Assembly (NCBI GenBank): GCA_035544875.1
Contig: DASZZP010000091.1
Span: 1-64,000 of the forward strand
Origin: JASLEW01 sp035544875
Lineage (GTDB): Bacteria > Acidobacteriota > Thermoanaerobaculia > Multivoradales > UBA5704
DNA: 64,000 bases
Direction: 5' to 3'
A program made the position numbers and the translations under genes. Of this stretch, positions 1-7,619 are shown one piece after another. The notes below the pieces were generated by a model. It ran no database searches, was not told the DNA's origin, and was given only the letters and a program-made list of their open reading frames with translations. Within the stretch, counting starts at the first letter, position 1. Each line of letters begins with the position of its first letter.

Positions 1-106
1 CCGGAGGGATCTTCCGGCAGGTCGGCCGCAGCTCCCGCCTGTTGCGGCCGCCGCCGTCCGGTGATGGACGGGCGGCATTCCCCGGAGGGATCTTCCGGCA
101 GGTCGG
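1..106. repeat. 25-bp direct repeat pair in intergenic DNA
   Basis: The same 25 bases occur at 1-25 and 82-106, an 81-base period; the first copy may begin before the window. Each contains a near-palindromic core (CCGGA...TTCCGG). A related copy differing at 3 of 23 bases lies at 16068-16090, and both places also carry TTGCGGCCGCC nearby, so this looks like a dispersed intergenic repeat family rather than coding DNA. No gene is seen in 1-122. Confidence 0.6.
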
Positions 107-122
107 TGCCGGGCGGCGTGGA

Positions 123-1163
123 TCAGCGGTAGCCCAGCCGGGTCTTGACCTCCTCGATTGCCTGGCTGATCGGTTCGATCGCAAGCTCTTCGCGCCGCGC
201 GCCTCGCGCCGGCGGATAGAAGCTCCCGCGGTACATGGGGTAGCACTCACTGCGCAGGTGGCCCAGCGTCTGGTGGCCCTTGCGCACCGCCCGCTCATGG
301 CGCAGCGCGGCGACGTCGACCGGCGCGACCACGATCTTCTCGCCTGGGCCGGGGTCGGCCTGCGCCAGGACCCGCCCTTCGAAGTCGACCACCATGCTGC
401 CGCCGGGCCACGAGAAGGGTGGATAGTGGGAGAGGCTCGCCGCCTGGTTGGAGGCCACGACGTAGGCAACGTTCTCGATCGCGCGGCAGCGATTGACGAC
501 CGTCCACCAGTCCATCGGCGGCGTGGCGCCCCACGGATCCATGTAGGCCGAGACGCGGATCAGGACCTCGGCGCCGTTGGCGGTGAGCTGCCGCAGGGTC
601 TCCGGAAAGAGCCAGTCGTAGCAGATCGCCACTCCGAGGTTGCCAATCGGCGTGCGCGCCACCGGAAAGAGCTCGTCGGCATAGCCGGGAATGTCGTGCG
701 GGCTGGCGTGGACCTCCCAGGGAATCCACGGATTGACCTTGCGGTAGCGGCTAAGCATCCCTTCCGGGCCGATCAGGCAGGTGGTATTGAAAACCGCTCC
801 CGGGTAGCGGTCGTCGAGCTCGAGGAAGGTCCCGGTCTGGATGTAGATCCCGTACTCGCGGGCTTTCGCCGCGTAGCGCTCGGTGTGCTCGTTGGGCACC
901 GGGATCGCCAGCTTGTCGAGCAGCTCGCGCGCGGTGGGGTAGACGGGGGCGGCGTGGGCGAACTCGGGAAAGACCACCAGCTTGACCGGCAGGAAGGGCG
1001 AGTAGCCCTCGACCGCCTGCTCGATCATGGAGATCATCCGGTCGGTGTGCGCCCTGATGCCGGCGCGCTCGGCGGGATTGCCGAAGTCGACCTGACACGC
1101 CGCCGCCGCGTAGCGGCAGCGCGGCTGCTCGGCACCCGCGGCCTGCGTGACGCTCGTGCTCAT
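123..1163 (-). CDS. Carbon-nitrogen hydrolase (nitrilase superfamily)
   Basis: A 346-residue cytoplasmic protein of the nitrilase/amidase/cyanide hydratase superfamily, which cleaves non-peptide C-N bonds through a Glu-Lys-Cys triad. All three residues are visible: E67 in VVFPEF, K142 in RYRKVNPW and C181 in AICYDWLFPE. The length suits a single-domain nitrilase. The frame stays open to 1223, but the ATG at 1163 is preceded by AAAGGAGA at good spacing, so that start is preferred. It is divergently oriented from the gene at 1271. The substrate cannot be read from sequence; an aliphatic amidase or nitrilase are both possible. Confidence 0.88.
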   Translation of the reverse strand: MSTSVTQAAGAEQPRCRYAAAACQVDFGNPAERAGIRAHTDRMISMIEQAVEGYSPFLPVKLVVFPEFAHAAPVYPTARELLDKLAIPVPNEHTERYAAKAREYGIYIQTGTFLELDDRYPGAVFNTTCLIGPEGMLSRYRKVNPWIPWEVHASPHDIPGYADELFPVARTPIGNLGVAICYDWLFPETLRQLTANGAEVLIRVSAYMDPWGATPPMDWWTVVNRCRAIENVAYVVASNQAASLSHYPPFSWPGGSMVVDFEGRVLAQADPGPGEKIVVAPVDVAALRHERAVRKGHQTLGHLRSECYPMYRGSFYPPARGARREELAIEPISQAIEEVKTRLGYR

Positions 1164-1270
1164 GACTCTCCTTTCGCCGGCCGTCCGGCCTGCCGGGTCG
1201 GCCCGGACATAGTACATGCCCAACCGCGGGGGACCCGCGCACTAGAACTGTTGGAGGCGACGGCGCGGTG

Positions 1271-2536
1271 ATGGATCATCCCCAGGCGCTGGTCGGCGAG
1301 GAAAGCGGGCACGTGGCGAGAGCCGAAACTCAGCAGTTGCCGCTCGCCTGCGCGGCGACCGCGGCTCCCGAGCCGGCCGCTCCCGGCCACGACCGCGACA
1401 GGCCGGCGAGCTTCGGCCTGACGGCGACCGGGACGGTGACCGTCCTGCGCCGCGCCGCCGCCGCGCTCGGTCGTCCCTTCCTCGAGCTGCGCAACAAGCT
1501 CGAGGCTTTCGAGCTCTTCCAGCAAGCGCCCCGCTTGCTGCGCCAGCGCGAGCGGCGCTTCTGGCACTTCGATCTGCGCCAAGCATCGCGCCCGGGTGCC
1601 GGGAATACGCCGCTGGCACAGCAGGTCGCCAGTGCCCAGGCTCTCTTCCCGCTTCACCTTGCGCCCTGGGTGATCGAGGGGCTCGGCTACCACCACGGCG
1701 AGGCCGCCTGGCGGCGCGGCGCCGATCCGCGGGAGCTGCTGCGCGGCGACCTGCCGCCCGGCAGCCTCATCGCGCTGCACGCCGGCCTCGGGTTGTCGCT
1801 GGCCGGCCGCGCCCTGGCCCGGGTCTCGGCGCGATCCGCGCCGGATCTTGCCGCGCTCTCCACCGGCTTCATGGCGCTATGCCGCGAGGTCTCGCGTCCC
1901 GGCTACGCGGAGATCACCTTCGAAGCGCTCGGTTTCATCGCCAGGATGCGCGGCCGGCGGCTCGTGCCGCTGCTCGATCGCGAGCTCGCCCGGCTCGATC
2001 CCGCGCTTGGTGAGCTCTTCTGGCACGGCGCCGGCCGTGCCCTCTACATGCTGCCGTACAACGTCCTGCCTGGAGGCGCCGCCGCCTGCCGGGCGCTGCG
2101 CATGGCACTGGCGGAGCCGGCGCGTCCGGCCGGGCGCAGGAACGCCGTCGCCGGCGTCGCCTGGGCGCTGACGCTGATCAACCTCCGCCACCCCGAGCTG
2201 CTTGCCGCGTGCCTCGAAAACCAGTCCGCAGCGCTGGCCGAGGGCGGCAGCTTTGCCGACGGCGTCGCCTCGGCACTCCTCGCCTGGCACGATCTCGCAC
2301 CAGCCGATCCCTACCTCGAAGCGTTCCATCGCTTCCAGCCGGCGGCAGGCGACTGCCCGCTCGGCCTGCTCTGGCGGCGGCAGGTCGCAGGCACGGGTGT
2401 TGCGGCACGCGTTGGCATGCCAGCCGACAGTGCGCCGCACGCCGCATCGGCCGCCGGCCCGGACCAGCTGTTCCGCTGCCCGCCGCTGGGCGGCCACCGC
2501 ACACCGGGAGACAATATAAATACCCGAAAGAGATAA
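1271..2536 (+). CDS. DUF1702-like protein, paralogue of 18436 and 23062
   Basis: About 421 residues, no signal peptide. It shares several blocks with the proteins at 18436 and 23062: KLEAFELF, EGLGYHHG, LIALHAGLGL, an FWHGAGRALY block and a NAVAGVAWAL block. The spacing of a glycine-rich LHAG block, a HGxGR block and a later GxAWA block resembles DUF1702 proteins known from enediyne and other natural-product clusters. I judge that from memory, so it is tentative. Unlike the paralogues it lacks the N-terminal MRELTKS-type module and has an Ala/Pro-rich N-terminus of about 50 residues instead. GTG at 1268 is an alternative start; GGAGG lies about 14 bases upstream of the ATG. Function unknown. 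Confidence 0.7.
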   Translation: MDHPQALVGEESGHVARAETQQLPLACAATAAPEPAAPGHDRDRPASFGLTATGTVTVLRRAAAALGRPFLELRNKLEAFELFQQAPRLLRQRERRFWHFDLRQASRPGAGNTPLAQQVASAQALFPLHLAPWVIEGLGYHHGEAAWRRGADPRELLRGDLPPGSLIALHAGLGLSLAGRALARVSARSAPDLAALSTGFMALCREVSRPGYAEITFEALGFIARMRGRRLVPLLDRELARLDPALGELFWHGAGRALYMLPYNVLPGGAAACRALRMALAEPARPAGRRNAVAGVAWALTLINLRHPELLAACLENQSAALAEGGSFADGVASALLAWHDLAPADPYLEAFHRFQPAAGDCPLGLLWRRQVAGTGVAARVGMPADSAPHAASAAGPDQLFRCPPLGGHRTPGDNINTRKR

Positions 2537-2621
2537 AAATACTCTACATGGACGACAGTATCAAGTTCTTGTTGCCGCCCTCGGCACCCGCACGTTGATG
2601 TCGTTCGCGATCACTCAGAGG

Positions 2622-2671
2622 ATGACAGCGGTAATCGAGTTGATATAATAATCATTCGTCTAGGGAATGAT
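2622..2671 (+). promoter_or_regulatory. Sigma70-type promoter plus 7-bp inverted repeat before the first LuxR gene
   Basis: An ATGACA hexamer (2622-2627), a 16-base spacer and a perfect TATAAT (2644-2649) form a consensus-like promoter, unusual in DNA this GC-rich. A perfect inverted repeat (ATCATTC at 2651-2657, GAATGAT at 2665-2671) begins at about the expected transcription start. It contains the only Shine-Dalgarno-like bases (AGGGA, 2662-2666) before the ATG at 2675. It could be an autoregulatory operator or an RNA hairpin that hides the ribosome site. Confidence 0.6.
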
Positions 2672-2674
2672 GCC

Positions 2675-3433
2675 ATGGAAGTGACCTTCGAAGCTCCGGG
2701 CCAAGCCGCCCTGGGTGAGCCGACTGGCGAAGCGCCGGCCGAGCGCCTGGGTCTGATCGTGGCTGACCGCCATCAGCTGTTCCGCGAGTGCCTGGCCTCC
2801 GCCCTGCGCGGCGGCGAAAACGGCAGCGGCAAGGTAACCATGGTGGCCGATCCGAACGAGATCCTGGCGCGGCTGGCTGCCGACGAGAATGGCGGGCCCC
2901 GGGTCTTGGTGCTCGGCATGGATGGCCACGCGGCGGCCGGCGAGCTGACCCGCGAGGTGCGCCGGCGGTTCCCGCAGGTCAGCGTGCTGGTCCTGGTCGG
3001 CGGCGCGGGCGACCACGACGACCTGGCGGCCATGGAGCTGCTGGAAGCCGGCGCGGGCGGTTTCCTCTCCCGCGATCAGTCGCTGCCCGAGCTGCGCCAG
3101 GCCATCGAGCGAGTGGCGGCGGGCGAGACCGTCTGCACTCCCCGCGTCACCCACCTGCTCTTCTCGCGCCTGGCGGAGCTGGGCCGCGAACGGCGGCGGT
3201 CCGAGAAGCTCGACTTCCTGGACCTGACGGCGCGCGAGCTCGAGATCCTGGTGCTGCTGGCCGACGGCCTCTCCAACCAGCTGATCGCGCGCCGGCTCTT
3301 CCTTTCCGTGCACACGGTCAAGAATCACGTCCACAACATCCTCGATACCTTGGGGGTCCACAGCCGCTGGGACGCGGTGCACCATGCTTTCAACAAGGGT
3401 TGGCTCGACGACCGGCGCCGCCTTCACCCCTGA
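2675..3433 (+). CDS. LuxR/NarL-family regulator with atypical receiver domain
   Basis: 252 residues: receiver-like domain at about 25-150, then a LuxR-type helix-turn-helix at about 185-245 (LTARELEILVLLADGLSNQ, followed by SVHTVKNHVHNIL). In ordinary NarL-type receivers the strand-3 motif is VVLMD. Here it reads RVLVLGMDG, so the position of the phosphorylated Asp is Gly81, with Asp83 two residues further on. Phosphorylation is therefore doubtful and a pseudo-receiver or ligand-controlled regulator is possible. No histidine kinase is nearby. It is followed by a second regulator of the same type at 3559, and I infer that the pair controls the downstream clusters. Confidence 0.85.
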   Translation: MEVTFEAPGQAALGEPTGEAPAERLGLIVADRHQLFRECLASALRGGENGSGKVTMVADPNEILARLAADENGGPRVLVLGMDGHAAAGELTREVRRRFPQVSVLVLVGGAGDHDDLAAMELLEAGAGGFLSRDQSLPELRQAIERVAAGETVCTPRVTHLLFSRLAELGRERRRSEKLDFLDLTARELEILVLLADGLSNQLIARRLFLSVHTVKNHVHNILDTLGVHSRWDAVHHAFNKGWLDDRRRLHP

Positions 3434-3494
3434 GGCGTGCGGCGACTGGGCTGGCCGGAAGCCGGCGCTGGCGGGCGCTGGGCGGGAAGTGACC

Positions 3495-3518
3495 TTTTTA
3501 AATCTCGAGGTCTATTGC
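3495..3518 (+). promoter_or_regulatory. Conserved upstream element, copy A
   Basis: TTTTT, 12 bases, CTATTGC, ending 40 bases before the ATG of the second regulator. It aligns without gaps to copies at 4290, 15831, 33028 and 41011. The position fits a promoter or operator. The CTAT part resembles the -10 region of some ECF-sigma promoters (GTCTA), but no matching AAC-type -35 is visible. See the separate finding. Confidence 0.55.
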
Positions 3519-3558
3519 CGAAAGCCTCCGGCTGCCCCAAAACCGGGAGGGGAGGGCC

Positions 3559-4236
3559 ATGACCAGGGGGCCGGCAGGCGCGGTCTTGACGATGGAGCCA
3601 TCGATCACCATCCTGATCGTCAGCGACGATCGCCTCTTCGCCGATGCCGTGGCCGCACTGGTGGCGGAGCGCGCCGACCTGCGGTTGCTCGACGGGGACG
3701 CCGGAGCGGACGGTCGGGCCGACGTGGTGCTGGTCGACGCGGCGGCCGACCGGGCGCCGGCGCTCGCCCGCACCGCCCAGGCGCGCGATCGCCACGCCGA
3801 GGCAAAGCTGCTGGTGCTCGGGATCGAGCGCGAAGACGAGGATCTGGTCGACTTCATCGAGGCGGGGGCGCAGGGCTACGTGCTGCAGAGCACCTCGCCC
3901 GCCGACCTGGTGGCGGCGGTGCACGCGATCCATCGCGGGCAGACCACCTGCTCGCCGCGAGTCGCCGCCCGGGTGGTGGCGCGGATCATCGCCCTGCAGC
4001 GCCGAGACAAGCCGCAGCGCGAGCTGGTGCTGCTGCCGCTGACGCCGCGCGAGCGCGAGATCCTGGGCCACCTCTCCATTGGCCTGCGCAACAAGGAGAT
4101 CGGCCACCGGCTGAGAATCACCGCGCAGACGGTCAAGAACCACGTCCACAGCATCCTCGACAAGCTCGGCGTGCAGCATCGCCGCCAGGCGGTGCGCCTG
4201 GCTTACGAGCTTGGGTTGCTCGCCGGGCCGCGATGA
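3559..4236 (+). CDS. LuxR/NarL-family response regulator
   Basis: 225 residues. The receiver domain (about 15-135) keeps the acidic pair (SDD, 22-24) and the phosphoacceptor Asp60 in VVLVD. A LuxR helix-turn-helix covers about 158-215 (LTPREREILGHLSIGLRNK, then TAQTVKNHVHSILDKL). The start is supported by a purine-rich GGGAGGGGAGGG run just upstream; Met12 is an alternative. The intact acceptor contrasts with the degenerate receiver of the preceding regulator. Element copy A is upstream and copy B is downstream, before the acyl carrier protein operon, so autoregulation and control of that operon are plausible but unproven. Confidence 0.88.
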   Translation: MTRGPAGAVLTMEPSITILIVSDDRLFADAVAALVAERADLRLLDGDAGADGRADVVLVDAAADRAPALARTAQARDRHAEAKLLVLGIEREDEDLVDFIEAGAQGYVLQSTSPADLVAAVHAIHRGQTTCSPRVAARVVARIIALQRRDKPQRELVLLPLTPREREILGHLSIGLRNKEIGHRLRITAQTVKNHVHSILDKLGVQHRRQAVRLAYELGLLAGPR

Positions 4237-4289
4237 CCGCAGGGTGGGAGGGCCGGAGAGCGGATGTCGCGAGTGGGGCGAGTGGATCT

Positions 4290-4335
4290 CTTTTAAACCG
4301 CGACGTTCATTGCTTGCTTGAAGAGCGTGCGAGTA
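4290..4335 (+). promoter_or_regulatory. Conserved upstream element, copy B
   Basis: CTTTT, 12 bases, TCATTGC (4290-4313), followed by a tail (CTTGCTTGAAG...GTG..AGT..AC) that also follows the TCATTGC at 15954. It lies about 175 bases before the acyl carrier protein start, in a 250-base intergenic region with no other gene, and is the best candidate control site for the biosynthetic operon. Confidence 0.5.
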
Positions 4336-4486
4336 GACTTTACGGGGACAGTTTGCCACAGCGAGCCGCGTTCCGGGGAACCACGGAACCGATGGGCCGG
4401 GAACGGCCGCCTCGTCGCCTGCGCGGGTTGAGGCCTGGCCTCCCCGGCGGGGTTGGTGTGCGTGGCGGCGGGCAAGGAGAGAGCCG

Positions 4487-4762
4487 ATGAACATCGACGA
4501 GGTCAGAAGCCGGATCAAGCAGATCATCGCCAATGTTGCCGGGCTTGACCTGCAGCGCATCGGCGACGATTCCGACCTGCGGGTAGACCTCAACCTCGAC
4601 TCGCTGTCGCTGCTCGAGATCGGGGTCGACGTCGACCTCGCTTTCCAGCTCGAGCTGCCCGACGAGAGCTACAAGGACATCGCCAGCATCCCGGCGATGG
4701 TCGCCCTGGTCCGGCAGCGGCTGGCCGAGCTCGCCGGGCGGCAGGAGGCCGCCAGCGGATGA
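4487..4762 (+). CDS. Acyl carrier protein
   Basis: 91 residues with the classic phosphopantetheine motif DLNLDSLSLLEI; Ser39 is the attachment site. An AAGGAGAG ribosome site precedes the ATG. Its stop overlaps the ketosynthase start by four bases (ATGA), so the two are translationally coupled. It is a discrete type II carrier and presumably holds the chain made by the ketosynthase at 4759. No malonyl-CoA:ACP transferase or phosphopantetheinyl transferase is in the window, so these would come from elsewhere in the genome. Confidence 0.93.
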   Translation: MNIDEVRSRIKQIIANVAGLDLQRIGDDSDLRVDLNLDSLSLLEIGVDVDLAFQLELPDESYKDIASIPAMVALVRQRLAELAGRQEAASG

Positions 4763-5988
4763 GGCGCCGCATCGTGGTGACGGGCATCGGCGCCGTCACG
4801 CCGGTCGGCACCGGCCGGGAGGATCTCTGGCAGAGCCTGCTTGCCGGGCGCTGCGGATTCGCGCCGGTCGCTTCGTTCGACACCAGCGCTTTTTCCGTTC
4901 ATCTCGGCGCCGAGGTGCATGGCTTCCGCCCGGAGCTGTACGTGCGCGAGCTAGACCCGGCGGCGCTCGGCCGCGCCTCGCAACTGGCGATCGCGGCCGC
5001 CCGCCTGGCGCTCGCCGACGCAGGCATCGATGCCGCGGCCTTGGCCGAGGACGAACGGCAGCGCGCCGGGGTGGCCATGGGCACCACCTCGGGCGAGCCG
5101 CGGGAGGTCGAGCGCTTCGATGACCGCTACCTGGCGGGTGAGCTCGACCTGGTCGGGGCCGAGTTCATGTCGCTTTATCCCTGCCACATGATTGCCGCCC
5201 ACGTCGCCCGCGAGCTCGATTTCGGCGGCGTCAACACGATGTTGCCGGCAGCCTGCGCGGCCGGCAACTACGCCATCGCCCATGCTGTCGACGTGCTGCG
5301 CGCGGGGCGGGCCGAGCTGATGCTGGCGGGGGGCGCCGACGCGTTCTCGCGCATCACCTATACCGGTTTCGCGCGCCTCGGGGCGATCGCGCCCGAGCGC
5401 TGCCAGCCGTTCGACCGGCGGCGCAAGGGGATGATCCCGGGCGAGGGTGCCGGAGTGCTGGTGCTCGAGCCGCTCGAGCGGGCGCTCAAACGCGGCGCCC
5501 GCGTCTATGCGGAGATGGCCGGCTACGGCCTGTCGTGCGACGCCCACCACATGACGGCAGCCCACCCCGAGGGAGTGGGGGCCGCGCGGGCGATGGAGCG
5601 GGCGCTCGCCGACGCCGAGCTCCGTCCCGGCGAGGTGAGCTACATCAGCGCCCACGGCACCGGCACGCCGACCAACGATCGGCTGGAGACCGTGGCAGTC
5701 GAGCGTGTTTTTGGCGCGGCGACGCGGACGCCGATCAGCTCGATCAAATCGATGCTCGGCCATACCATGGGGGCGGCCTCGGCGATCGAGGCGGCGGTCT
5801 GCGCCCTGGCGATCGCCGACGACCGCATCCCGCCGACCATGAACCTCGAGGAGCCCGAGGGCGATCTCGACTACGTGCCCAACCAGGCGCGAGAGCACCG
5901 AGTGGTAGTGGCGATGAACAATGCTTATGCTTTTGGCGGTAACAACGCCTCGCTGATCCTGCGCAAGTGCGAGCATCCGGATCTCTGA
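4759..5988 (+). CDS. Beta-ketoacyl-ACP synthase II-type ketosynthase (KS-alpha)
   Basis: 409 residues, full length for FabF/KS-alpha. The Cys-His-His triad is complete: C166 in LPAACAAGN, H299 in SAHGTGTPTND and H335 in SMLGHTMGAAS, with K330 just before. It catalyses decarboxylative Claisen condensation on acyl carrier protein. It is coupled to the carrier protein upstream and followed, after an intergenic repeat, by a catalytically dead ketosynthase homologue. That pairing is the hallmark of type II polyketide and aryl-polyene systems. The neighbours (HMGR, desaturase, halogenase-like, cleavage oxygenase) argue against housekeeping FabF. Confidence 0.93.
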   Translation: MRRRIVVTGIGAVTPVGTGREDLWQSLLAGRCGFAPVASFDTSAFSVHLGAEVHGFRPELYVRELDPAALGRASQLAIAAARLALADAGIDAAALAEDERQRAGVAMGTTSGEPREVERFDDRYLAGELDLVGAEFMSLYPCHMIAAHVARELDFGGVNTMLPAACAAGNYAIAHAVDVLRAGRAELMLAGGADAFSRITYTGFARLGAIAPERCQPFDRRRKGMIPGEGAGVLVLEPLERALKRGARVYAEMAGYGLSCDAHHMTAAHPEGVGAARAMERALADAELRPGEVSYISAHGTGTPTNDRLETVAVERVFGAATRTPISSIKSMLGHTMGAASAIEAAVCALAIADDRIPPTMNLEEPEGDLDYVPNQAREHRVVVAMNNAYAFGGNNASLILRKCEHPDL

Positions 5989-6041
5989 CGGCGCAGCGAG
6001 GTGGCAAGACAGGGGAGGGGGGGATGAATCGTGACGACGGT

Positions 6042-6220
6042 TAAGACGAAATTGGTCCGTGCGCCAGGGGCGGGGGCGTCCCCTTCCCCCCCGGCGCCGC
6101 CGGGCAGGGACCCGGCGGCTTCGGACAACCGGGAAGGGGATCGACTGGTTGCGGGGGGCGATCCGATCGATGCTTCGAGTAGGCCTCCACCGCAACATCG
6201 CAGAGCCGTTTCGTCCCTCG
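6042..6220 (+). repeat. Interspersed intergenic repeat, copy 1
   Basis: 179 bases that match 60542-60690 in the same orientation. The copies share TAAGACGAA at the left, a TCCCCTTCCCCCCC run, GCGGGGGGCGATCCGAT, a TGCTTCGAGTAGGCCTCCAC block and a CCGTTTC.TCCCTC right end. Copy 1 carries 30 extra bases in the middle. CCCCTTCC can pair with GGAAGGGG in both copies, so it may form a hairpin as DNA or RNA. It fills the 251-base gap between the two ketosynthase genes. The minus strand is openly readable in both copies, but no start or known domain supports a gene. Confidence 0.75.
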
Positions 6221-6239
6221 GGGTCGCCGAAAGGCGGTG

Positions 6240-7619
6240 ATGACTAGAAGAGTGGTGATCACCGGCGCCGGGATCATCTCGCCCCTGGCCGATTCGCCCG
6301 CCGGTCTCCACCAGGCACTGTGCGAGCAGCGCAGCGCCCGGCGGCCGATCGAGCTGTTCCCGACCGTTGGCCTCGCCTGCCGCCAGGCGGGCGAGATCAT
6401 CGGCTTCGACCCGCATCTCTACCCGTCCCAGATCGGTGCCGGCCGCAACCTGCGCCCGCTCGACCGCACCTCGCGGCTGCTGGTGGTGGCCGCTGGGCAG
6501 GCGCTCGCCGCCGCCGGCTGGACCGAGGAGCTGCGCCGCGGCGAGGAGGTGGGCCTGGTGCTCGGCACCACCTTCTGCAGCGTGCGCACCATCGCCGAGT
6601 TCGACCGCCGCGGGCTCAAGCTCGGCCCGGCTCACGCCAGCCCCTTCGAGTTCGCCAACAGCGTCATCAACGCCGCCGCCGGTCAGGCAGCCATCTGGTA
6701 CGGCCTGCGCGGCGTCAACTCGACGGTGGCCGGCGGCGAGGCCTCCGGGCTGCTGGCGATTGCCCATGCCGCCGAGCTGATCCGCAGCGGCCGGTCGAAG
6801 GCGCTGCTGGCCGGCGGCGTCGAAGAGCTCTGCTTCGAGTCGTTCTTCGGATTCTACCGCGCCGGCCGGCTCTGCGGCTCGCTAGCCCCCCGCCACGACG
6901 GCGGCAACGGCGACGGCGAGTTCCCGATCCCCTTCGACGCCCGGCGCAACGGGTTCTCGCTCGCTGAAGGGGCGGCGCTGCTGATGCTCGAGGAGGGCGA
7001 GGCAGCGGCGGAGCGCGGCGCTCGGGTTTGGGCCGAGGTGCTCGGGCACGGCAGCGCTTTTGACTGCGGTCGGGCGCCGCCGCCCGCCGCCGCCCCGGCC
7101 CGCGCCGGAGCGGTGGCGCGCGCCATCCGCCTGGCGCTCGACGACGCGGCGATCGGCCCGGCGCAGATCGGCTGTCTGTCCGCCTCGGCCAATGGCAGCG
7201 TGACCGGCGACCGCAGCGAGGCGCTGGGCGTGGCGGCCGCCCTGGGCGGCCACGCCGCGGAGCTGCCGGTCGCGGCGATCAAGGCTTCGCTGGGCGAGGC
7301 GCTGGGCGCCTCGGGCGCGTTCCAGGCAGTCGAGCTCCTCTCCCTGTTCGCGGACGGCGTGGTGCCGGGCATCGCCGGCTTCGAGGAGCGCGAGCCCGCT
7401 TTCCAGCTGGGCGGCGCGCAGCCCCGGACCCGGCGGCTCGAGGGAGGGGGTCCGGGGCGAGCCCTGGCCACCGCGGTTGGAGCCGACGGGCAGTGCTGCG
7501 CCGTGGTGTTTGGTCGATCAGAAAGCGCTGGGTCCCACCCCAGCGCTGGGTCAGAACGCGCTGGGTCCCTGCCTAGCGCTGGGTCGGAACGCGCCGGGGG
7601 CAAGGGGGGCGCTCCGTGA
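6240..7619 (+). CDS. Ketosynthase-like chain length factor (KS-beta), catalytic residues lost
   Basis: 459 residues with an overall ketosynthase fold: RRVVITGAG start, PFDARRNGFSLAEGAA, and IKASLGEALGASGAF near the C-terminus. All three catalytic positions are changed. The Cys loop reads STVAGGEASG, the first His motif reads SASANGSVTGD, and the second reads ASLGEALG (Glu for His). This matches the non-condensing KS-beta subunit that sets chain length in heterodimers with KS-alpha. The last ~35 residues come from a 33-base tandem repeat (7525-7590) and look like an addition. ATG at 6240 follows AAAGG; GTG 6237 is an alternative. The stop overlaps the next start (GTGA). Confidence 0.88.
   Translation: MTRRVVITGAGIISPLADSPAGLHQALCEQRSARRPIELFPTVGLACRQAGEIIGFDPHLYPSQIGAGRNLRPLDRTSRLLVVAAGQALAAAGWTEELRRGEEVGLVLGTTFCSVRTIAEFDRRGLKLGPAHASPFEFANSVINAAAGQAAIWYGLRGVNSTVAGGEASGLLAIAHAAELIRSGRSKALLAGGVEELCFESFFGFYRAGRLCGSLAPRHDGGNGDGEFPIPFDARRNGFSLAEGAALLMLEEGEAAAERGARVWAEVLGHGSAFDCGRAPPPAAAPARAGAVARAIRLALDDAAIGPAQIGCLSASANGSVTGDRSEALGVAAALGGHAAELPVAAIKASLGEALGASGAFQAVELLSLFADGVVPGIAGFEEREPAFQLGGAQPRTRRLEGGGPGRALATAVGADGQCCAVVFGRSESAGSHPSAGSERAGSLPSAGSERAGGKGGAP
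7525..7590 (+). repeat. Two 33-bp tandem repeats at the 3' end of the KS-beta gene
   Basis: Two in-frame 33-base units beginning GCGCTGGGTCCC encode a Ser/Ala/Gly-rich tail ending ...SAGSERAG. The unit resembles the reverse complement of the 30-base repeat at 43707-43766, which also sits at a gene end. This suggests a mobile or slippage-prone minisatellite that has altered the natural stop region. Confidence 0.7.

Noticed and set aside
3495..3518. Element A as a sigma54 promoter
   Set aside because: GG and GC are not at the required 10-base separation of the -24/-12 motif.
3384..4490. A 368-codon frame across both regulators
   Set aside because: Overlaps two clear LuxR-type genes in another frame and its translation is Arg/Gly-rich noise.
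4759..7619. The ketosynthase pair as housekeeping fatty-acid FabF genes
   Set aside because: One copy lacks all catalytic residues and the operon lacks fabD/G/Z but contains halogenase-like and cleavage enzymes.
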